From positions 229,647,803 through 229,711,802 of the forward strand of contig OV884059.1 of the NCBI GenBank assembly GCA_930367215.1: a stretch of 64,000 nucleotides of DNA, read 5' to 3'. This stretch comes from Pollenia angustigena. Taxonomy: Eukaryota; Arthropoda; Insecta; Diptera; Polleniidae. The position numbers and the translations under genes were made by a program. The notes beneath the pieces were generated by a model, which searched no databases, had not been told where the DNA came from, and saw only the letters and a program-made list of their open reading frames with translations. Positions 56,834-64,000 of this stretch are shown piece after piece (positions within the stretch are counted from its first letter, which is position 1; each line of letters begins with the position of its first letter).

Positions 56834-57908
56834 TAGGCCTGCCATACGTCCTGGTTTTCCAGGATTGTCCTGGTTTTTGACTACTTGTCCTGGTGTCCTG
56901 GTCCACTATGAAATTGTCCTGGTTTTTTACAGGTCAAGATAGAAAATTTGCTTCTTGCTGGTTTTAGTTGTTAGCAAAGGTTAAGATTTCTGTTATAACA
57001 CTGCTAACATAAGGCAATTGTATAAACAACTTTAATTTAATTCAACTGTTATCTGGTGTTAACGTCGTTTAACTAAAAGTTTTCAATTAAAATAATTAGA
57101 TGAGAGTCAATTCTCTTCCAAATTTTGTTTCAACTAGTTGCTTTAAAAACGATAACAAATTACTTTCTTTAAAATAGCCAATACACGTTTCAATTTAATT
57201 GCCAACTGTGTCGGTTATTGTCCAACTCAAAGCGTGTATGGCTTTGTCAATTGATTAGTTTGACAGTTGTCAAGTTGGTTGAAGAAAAATCAAAAGATTT
57301 TGATTTTTCAAGTCTGCTCAATGGACTAAAGAAAGAAACTCGTTAAAGACTGAAACACTGGAGAGTAATATTCAATGTAAGTAACTATATCAAAGGCTGA
57401 AATGAAGTTCTAGAAAAAGTGTAATCTCCTGAAAAGTATTAAAGTTTAGAACATTTTAAGCTCAACTTTTCATTATTTTTCATCGTTTTTATGTAAATGA
57501 ATTACAAGTTAATTTTTTTTATATATGAGAAGTGATGTAACCCCAGACTTATTATTATTAGAAGATGAGGAGTTAACACTACTCTTGCACTATAGTAGGT
57601 ACTTGGTTGCAACGGCCCATCCAAAAACTATGTTTCTAGCGCCATCTGTTTTGGATACAAACAGTTGACTTACTCGATTATTGCACTGTTAAGAACAGTG
57701 CAAAGAACATATCTTTCACCAGAACCGTAACCAAGTAACCACTTCAGCGCTGATAGCCTCATATATTGTTGGGTTTAAAAATAAAAACTGGATGGTTTTT
57801 ACATATTGTTTATACATCTGCATTAAAAAAAATTTTTTTGTTGGCGTAATTTTTTATCCATTTTTTCTATGTGTCCTGGTTGATAGGTTCAAACTTCTGG
57901 CAGCCCTA
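56834..57908. mobile_element. hAT-type element (1075 bp) inside the LINE
   Basis: CTGTAAAT flanks both ends (56826-56833, 57909-57916). The ends are TAGGCCTGCCATACG and, inverted, TAGGGCTGCCAGAAG. TCCTGG(T) repeats fill the first 90 bases and recur near the right end. It carries a single arm of the CATACAC family (57180-57305). Removing it joins two collinear LINE segments. Confidence 0.9.
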
Positions 57909-58039
57909 CTGTAAATCCTAGAAAAGTGCTCTTTTAATTTTTCCAATTTTAAAGAATCATCCTCTAAAACTACTCCATCAACTGAAATATTTAAAATTTT
58001 CCTATTATTCTTAAAGCCTATTAAATTATAAATATTCCT

Positions 58040-58860
58040 GCACACAGAAAAAAATACCAATGTTAAAATAACGTAGCGAAATGTTGATTGAGAATCATGG
58101 TAAAATTCTGCAAAAGTATGCCCTTTATTTAAATTTATCATTACTCCATATTAATTTAAAATGAAAAATATTAAAATAACCTTAAATCACGTTAATTTAA
58201 TATAATTCACTGTTAAAATAACATTGTTCAATATTGAATCCATAAAAACCTGTATTATATTAAAATCAAAAGTTTATCTTGTTAAATTAACATGCAAACA
58301 TACTTAAGTATGTACATTTTATTATTTTCAAGTTTGAAATATGTTATAAAAAGAAGACAATTCCCGTATTCTTTTAATTAAAATTATTTAGTTAAATAGT
58401 ACATTAAGTTTTCAAAGTAGAATGATGACGAAAACCATATCGGGCCATTCTGCTGATGCTTCTGTTAACAAATGAGATACAAAATAAATGGAACATGTGT
58501 TACAGGGGTAAGTGTTTTAAAATATTCTTAAATAAATGCATATGCTGTCTTCACACTGTCTTATATTACACTCCAACCAATTTGATTCTACATGAAATTC
58601 ACGTTGTTTCAACTTGAAATAACTTTCATTCAACGTGATTCGGATGGTTATTTCAATATAAATAACATTTTGCTCTAACTTTACCGCAATGTTAAATTAA
58701 CATGAATTATAGTTATTTTAAAAGAAAAAAATGTTGTTCGCAAGTTATTGTAAAATCATGTTAAATTAACATGAAACAACAATGAAGCAAAATCACTACT
58801 GAAAAATATAAAATCAACCTTGTTTTGAACGAATTTACATTGATTTTTTTCTGTGTGTGT
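58040..58860. mobile_element. TIR element with CACACAGAAAAAAAT ends
   Basis: CACACAGAAAAAAATACCAA at the left pairs with CACACACAGAAAAAAATCAA at the right. AATGTTAAAATAAC and ATGTTAAATTAACATG-like words are repeated throughout. It is inserted in the LINE between GPKA and NIYNL. Confidence 0.75.
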
Positions 58861-58945
58861 GAGCTTTAGGACCAGGGATAATGTTTTGAAGTTTCTTATT
58901 AAAAAGAGCTGATTGTTCAAGCTGGACCTGGTTCCTAATAATAAT

Positions 58946-59848
58946 ACTCAATAATTATATTTGTTTAGATAACAAAAAATAATTTGGATCCTGTCGATTT
59001 AAAGTCCTATGAAAAATTAGTTTCAAAAATGTTTACTATTATTGTATTAGCTCAATGACAACAGATAAAGAAATCGTAAAATTTAATTTAAAAAAAAATT
59101 TGTATCAGATTGAAAGTGTATTTTAAGCACAATTTACCACAACTCAAAAGCGTGGCACCAGTTAAAAGCTCCAAAACTTATGTCAACAATCGATAAATCC
59201 TCATCACATGCAAACACTCTTATTTATATATTTAACAGATAGTTTCACAAATATACGATTATAAAAACAATTGAATATTTGAAATAATCAAATCATTCAT
59301 TAATTTTGCTATTACGCCATTTCTTTAAACGACAAATTACACTTTCTTTATCGGCAAATTTGAAAAGTAATCAATTTATATTTTAATTAATAATTGCAAA
59401 TTTTTTAATGTTTGATTACCTGCCTTATAAAAACGACTGACAATAAATAATAAATAAAACCACTTATTGTCCATAATCAAGATTAATTAGCGTCTTTTTT
59501 AATTTCCCCAAGAAATAATTAAATAAATAAATGAAAGAAAGAAAGAACTTATCGGTATAATCTTGTTTGTCACTAAATAAAATCATCATAAAGTTTAACT
59601 AAATTTAGAAACAAACAAAAAATAGAATTTACGTATAACGGCCAATTTCACTATTCTCTATATCAGTATATCAGTTAACAATATGTAGTAGATATTTATT
59701 ACTGAACTTGATTAAATTGACCGTGAATAGTTAACACGATAAATTAATAAAAAAAAAAATAGCCAAATAAAAAAACCTACCAATTTTGTATTAAACACAA
59801 ATTATTTAGGAACTTATTGTCATTTCTTTTCATTATGATAATATTGGC
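58946..59848. other. No gene recognised
   Basis: A+T-rich, with AAATAAATAAATGAAAGAAA simple sequence near 59520. No repeat ends. Confidence 0.4.
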
Positions 59849-60003
59849 CGCCGCAACCTCGGCAGCACACCTCCATCCGATGGTCCAACTTTTCGATGAC
59901 GCTGAGGCATAATTGAGGTTCAATGCCGTTAATGTGCCGAATTGTCTCATCCTTCAGCTATTGAATTTTTGCTGGCTTATCGACGTACACCTTTTCTTTC
60001 AAA
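59849..60003 (-). pseudogene. DD41D mariner transposase, C-terminal fragment
   Basis: The minus strand gives KEKVYVDKPAKIQ, a stop, LKDETIRHINGIEPQLCL and KLDHRMEVC, nearly the same as the last 55 residues of the transposase at 47943-49014. Both ends are cut without terminal repeats. Confidence 0.85.
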
Positions 60004-60636
60004 ATTTGTATCCGACCAAAATTGCCTGCAAAACCTACCAAAATACTTTGAAGCCGACCAAATTTTTGAAATATTTAAAAACAATTATATCGTCATAAAA
60101 ATGCAAAAGGGAATTTTTAAAAAATTTTCAGTAGCGATACGACCGAGATTACAAAAACAGTTTTTCAGGATAGTGCAATCATGCGTAATGTGTTAACGAT
60201 ATTAACCAGAAAACCCCGTTGTTACAACAGCTGCCTTTTTATTTTATATGACGATATGTATTTTTGATAAAAAGTATAATTTTTATTCGATACAGCTATA
60301 AATCTACATATTATTTTATTTTTTTTTTTTTTTTTTGTAATATGCAATTATAGTAAAAACAAAAAAGTAAGCCTATGTGCACACCTATTAAATATTAAAC
60401 GTCCTATACGTAACCCCTAGTTTTATTAAACGTTTATTTGCTGGTAACGTTTAACTTAAACAAAATGTATATGGGCATTTCCTGGGGTCACGAACGTACA
60501 TTCGTACGCTTTTGATGTACAAATAATAAAGAAAACAAAACTTTTCCTAGCATTTTTTTTTTTATTCAATAGCATTTGGGTAACTCTATTTTTAGTGCAA
60601 AAGATGGATTTCCTCGAGTTTAAGTTTTCATAATAA
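60004..60636. other. No gene recognised
   Basis: A T run at 60309-60336 and unique-looking flanks; nothing definable. Confidence 0.4.
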
Positions 60637-60933
60637 TGGCTAATAAATCACTGATGGTTTAAAAGCTGGTTTAGTTGAACTAAACTTGAATTTATATATA
60701 GTTTAAACTCAACAACTGTAAATCAGTGTCCCATGTATTATATGTGGTTAAAAAAATAACATGTGGCAGCACTACGATAAATCTTATCAAATTCATATGG
60801 TCTGTATTGGTAGTTTAAACGCCCAATTTTATGCGTTTAAAGATGGTTTATATGTTTAGTGATTTATAGATTTGTTGGTTTAAACACATTTTAAACCAAA
60901 AAGAGAGTTTAACTTGCTCTGATTTTTTAGCCC
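60637..60933. mobile_element. 297-bp PIF-like MITE (GGCTAA ends), copy 2
   Basis: Inverted relative to 46923-47219 and of identical length, flanked by TAA (60634-60636, 60934-60936). Confidence 0.9.
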
Positions 60934-60936
60934 TAA

Positions 60937-61966
60937 GAGCCAGTTTTTCACATAAAGATCAGCGATTAAATTAGAACTAATCTTTGAAATTCGTTTTTGG
61001 GTAGTCGATTATTTCATTTTGTTGCCAAGTTTAAACGCCCAAAGTTGGTGGTTTAAACTTGCGACAGAACTTTCAAAAGTACGAACAGCTTATAAAAGGA
61101 AATATTTTTTATTTTTTTTTTATTTAAAGTTTTATTAAATATTCCACCCTCAAGCTTAAATAATTAAAAGTAATTATAAAATAAAGCTCCAATAAGAATA
61201 AATATGTATTTATAAACATATAATTATTATATAACACAATACAAAATTCTCGCCTTTTCTTCTTCTTTTTCACGTTAAGAACAGTAATTTGATGACAATT
61301 TTTGGTATTTGTTTTAAACTGCCATACTTATACATAAAAGTATTGTCAATTCATACGGCAATGCTTAAAGCTTTAATCTTTCACTCAAAAACGCCACAGA
61401 GGATTAAGGCTAGATTAATTTTATTATAAGATTAACAAATCTTACTATTTATCCGGGTTTAAGCTCTAAGTAAAAAACCCGCTCTAAAAGAGTTATAAAC
61501 GTGTTTGGCTGACAGTAGTGAAATGTAAAAATCTGCGCAAAGGTCTCCATCCAGTATTTACAAAATAAATTATCTCTCTTGGATTTTGTTTAATTGGCTT
61601 ATTTACCGGTCGCGAACGTACTATTTTTCCATATGTTTTTTTTTATTATCACCACGCATTTTCCCATAAATGTCTTAAAATTTCCTTAACAAAAAAACTA
61701 AATACTCATATTACAATTGATTGTAATGGAGAGATTATGAAGAAAGAGTGTAAACATAACATATTTCTTGCATGTAAAATAAGTATATAATAATGTCTTT
61801 AGAAGTAGAAAATACAGAAAAATTTAAAATTTTCCAGTTTCCAGCCCAATTTCTTCAAGTAAAACAGCTGAGATATGCTATGAAACCATTCTTTTATAAG
61901 AACAAAGACTTTTTTATAATAATAAACAATAAAAGACGATGATAATCAACATTTTATTTTTTCATC
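60937..61966. other. No gene recognised
   Basis: A further GTTTAAACGCCCAAA word at about 61033 suggests an old fragment of the MITE above. The rest has no recognisable content. Confidence 0.35.
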
Positions 61967-62660
61967 CTGTACCCATGTTCTGTAACTTCAGTGAGAACTT
62001 CTTGCGTCGAAAAGATGTAAAACAAAATATTCCATCGTTTCTCGAAAAGTTAGAAAAATGTGTGTCTGTAACTCATGTCGGAAACTATCAAAAGAGATTA
62101 CGTCGTTACGTTATAAATGTCATAATATTGCACTCGAAGCCGATGTGACATTGCAAACGTTCAGAACGCCAGTAACACATATCGAACGACGGCGGCGAAA
62201 ACACGACCGTCGGCTATACCAAATTGTGTAAAGAGCGACTTTAATGTTTGTTGTTTGCAAACGAGCTTTGAAGACATTCGTATATTTTATAAAAATGTTA
62301 AAAGCAAAATAATAAAACAATGAAAAATGTGCCAATAATAATATATTATTATTATTATTCTTTGCATTTTGCATTTTTAATTGTTTTTTAATGTTAAAAT
62401 TTTTCCACGCCCCATTTTTATTCGTGAGTTTATTTGACAGTTCAAAGCGGGAACTTTTCTCACCAAAATGTTACAGACACACTTTTTCTGTAAATTGGCG
62501 AGTAATTTCCTTACGTGCAGCTTGTTCTCGCCAAAAAAGTTACAGACACAGTTAAGTGAGAAAAACAGCTGTTTGTTTCAATTAATGGCATTTTTGTTTC
62601 ATTTCACACATTTCAATCGAAAACCTTCTCGACGCGAGAGTTGCAGAACATGGGCACTGG
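61967..62660. mobile_element. CCCATGTTCTG TIR element, copy B (694 bp)
   Basis: It is an inverted copy of 54226-54959, well conserved end to end, with the same CTGTACCCATGTTCTG and CCAGTGCCCATGTTCTG ends. The plus-strand frame CVCNSCRKLSKEITSLRY corresponds to the minus-strand frame of copy A. Confidence 0.85.
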
Positions 62661-62870
62661 TCTGGGGAAATGCTTATAAACAAATTCATTTAATAATGCT
62701 TATAAACTAGAATAATTCATTGATCGTATGAAATAACACATATAGACCACTAATGAAATATGATTCAAAATTTATTAACTTAAGTTTGAACAATTTAAAA
62801 AAAAAGGTTAAACTTTATAAGACACTAGCTTAACCCGGTGCGCTTCGCTACACTGCTTTAACCACTTCTT

Positions 62871-64000
62871 CAGTTGAGAGATATTTAATATATGCATCCT
62901 ATGGAATGTTTCTTCCCCTGCGCATTCCCGCTTTATTTTTATTTTCAAAAGTGTAGTATACCATAGGAGTGACTTCTACTAAGTTTGAACATTCTTACTT
63001 TAACAGTTCTTAAGATATGCGATATTTAACATTGGCGTCCTATGGGGGTTTCAATTTTGGGGCTCAGATGATCCTACTACCAAAAGTTCAACAAATTGCT
63101 TGCAGCGGCTCTTATTAATAATGCTATCTATGAGTGGTACTGCTCCTCCTCTGGCTACCCCGCCCATTTCTATATTGACATTTATAGTTTACCATAATAG
63201 AAGCTTTAACCACGTTTGAAGACTCTGCCTTCAATAGTTCTTAAGTTGAGCGATATTGAATATATGCATCCTATGGAAGATATTTCCCCCTGCGCATACC
63301 CGCTTTATTTCTGTTTTCAAAAGTGTAGTATACCATAACTGTGACTTCTACAAAGTTTGAACATTCTCACTATAACAGTTTTTAAGATATCCGATATTAA
63401 ACATTGGCGTCCTATGGGGGTTAACACTTCCCCCGCTGCTATTTTGCTTCAATTTTGGGGCTCAGAAGATCCTACTACCAAAAGTTCAACAAATTGCTCG
63501 CAGCGGCTCTTCATTACATTTCTATCTATGAGGGGAACTGCTCCTCCTCTGTCTACCCCGCCCATTACTATATTGAAATTTAAAGTTTGCCATAATAGTA
63601 GTTTTAACTACGTTTGAAGGCCCTCCCTTTAATAGTTCTTCAGTTGAGCGATATTTAATGTATGGATCCTATGGGAGGTATTTCCCCCCCTGCGCCTATC
63701 CGCTTTATTTTTATTTTCAATAGTGTAGTATACCATATGAGTGACTTCTACAAAGTTTGAACATTCTCACTATAACAGTTCTTAAGATATGCGATATTAA
63801 ACATTGGCGTCCTATGGGGAAAACCACTTCCCCCGCTGCTACTTTATTTCAATTTTGGGACTCAGAAGATCCTACTACCAAAATTTCAACAAAATGCGTG
63901 CAGTGGCTCTTATTAATATTTCTATCTATGAGGGGTACTGCTCCTCCCCTGTCTCTCCCGCCCATTTTTATATTGAAAATTTATAGTTTACTATAATAGT
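62871..64000 (+). repeat. Tandem repeat, 370-400-bp unit, open at right edge
   Basis: Units start near 62871, 63241 and 63641 with TTGAG(A/C)GATATT(T/G)AAT then ATCCTATGG. Landmarks CATTGGCGTCCTATGGGG, AGATCCTACTACCAAAA and TACTGCTCCTCC recur in each. Unit 1 lacks about 30 bp (ACTTCCCCCGCTGCTA and flank) present in units 2 and 3. An ACCCGGTGCGCTTCGCTACA word precedes the array (62835). The short open frames here repeat with the DNA. Confidence 0.85.

Larger units (their letters stand above)
55200..58945 (-). pseudogene. Jockey-like LINE ORF2 (reverse transcriptase), broken
   Basis: Read from 58945 down: NQVQLEQSALFNKKLQNIIP, interrupted by the element 58860-58040; then NIYNLIGFKNNRKILNISVD to KLKEHFSR, interrupted by the hAT 57908-56834; then a linker and the reverse transcriptase with NLRPISLLSNLGKLFEKII, LQFGFKNDHSTVD, ISLDVEKAFDHA, a frameshift, KCGVPQGSVLAPLLYNI and LLYADDSLLYAH (the YADD catalytic box). 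A further shift leads to a C-terminal region, LYKTSLRPLFLYGFPIW to GLYACDIIKRL, ending at the insertion at 55207. The fragment starts in the endonuclease-RT linker, so it is 5'-truncated. The motif set fits the jockey superfamily; the exact clade is not decided. Confidence 0.85.

Noticed and set aside
55663..58141. A functional reverse transcriptase gene
   Set aside because: YADD and other motifs are present, but at least two frameshifts and three insertions break the frame.

Overview
The window is A+T-rich eukaryotic DNA, most likely from a higher fly, probably calyptrate. The support is short introns (64, 63 and 55 bp) with GT/AG ends in small secreted-protein genes, a CLIP-domain protease exon, MBF2-family genes, mariner and jockey-like remnants, and a very dense load of small inverted-repeat transposons. 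There are no operons, rRNA genes or CRISPR arrays. Host coding sequence is well under 3% of the window; nearly everything else is interspersed repeat. The species call is an inference.

Host genes. (1) At the left edge, on the minus strand, lies the 5' part of a CLIP-domain serine protease: a signal-peptide exon and a CLIP exon. The catalytic exons must lie left of the window. (2) Between 32 and 47 kb, on the plus strand, is a small cluster of secreted proteins that fit the MBF2 family: two near-identical paralogs (32430-33009 and 38312-38890), a third diverged member (45325-45871) and a decayed fourth (46035-46202). All intact members share one phase-1 intron at the same Glu-Gly-Ala position, a close TATA box and a nearby AATAAA.

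Mobile DNA. Target-site duplications (TSDs) can be read directly for most elements. There are DD41D (rosa-type) mariners: one nearly complete at 47848-49101 with one nonsense and one 7-bp frameshift mutation, one internal-deletion derivative at 16460-17116, and two fragments. There are hAT-type elements with 8-bp TSDs (2722-4335, 26943-28652, 27042-28484, 47352-49371, 56834-57908), a family of small elements beginning CAAGGCGAATT with 8-9-bp TSDs, two pogo-like elements with CAGT ends and TA TSDs (9331-9836, 41978-43572), and about eleven PIF/Harbinger-like MITEs with TAA/TTA TSDs. There is a broken jockey-like LINE on the minus strand (about 55.2-58.9 kb), fragments of two other LINEs, several tRNA-derived SINEs, a probable solo LTR split by a pogo-like element, and a set of repeats ending in a TATACCC hairpin.

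The layout is strongly nested. 46710-49391 is a TIR element containing a PIF-like MITE and a hAT, and the hAT contains the mariner. 26571-28840 contains a CAAGG MITE and a hAT, and that hAT contains a second hAT. The LINE is interrupted three times. Empty sites for several insertions are present elsewhere in this same window, which gives relative dates. Two tandem arrays stand out: a 592-bp SINE-containing unit (2.8 copies at 6106-7773) and a 370-400-bp unit that runs off the right edge (62871-64000).
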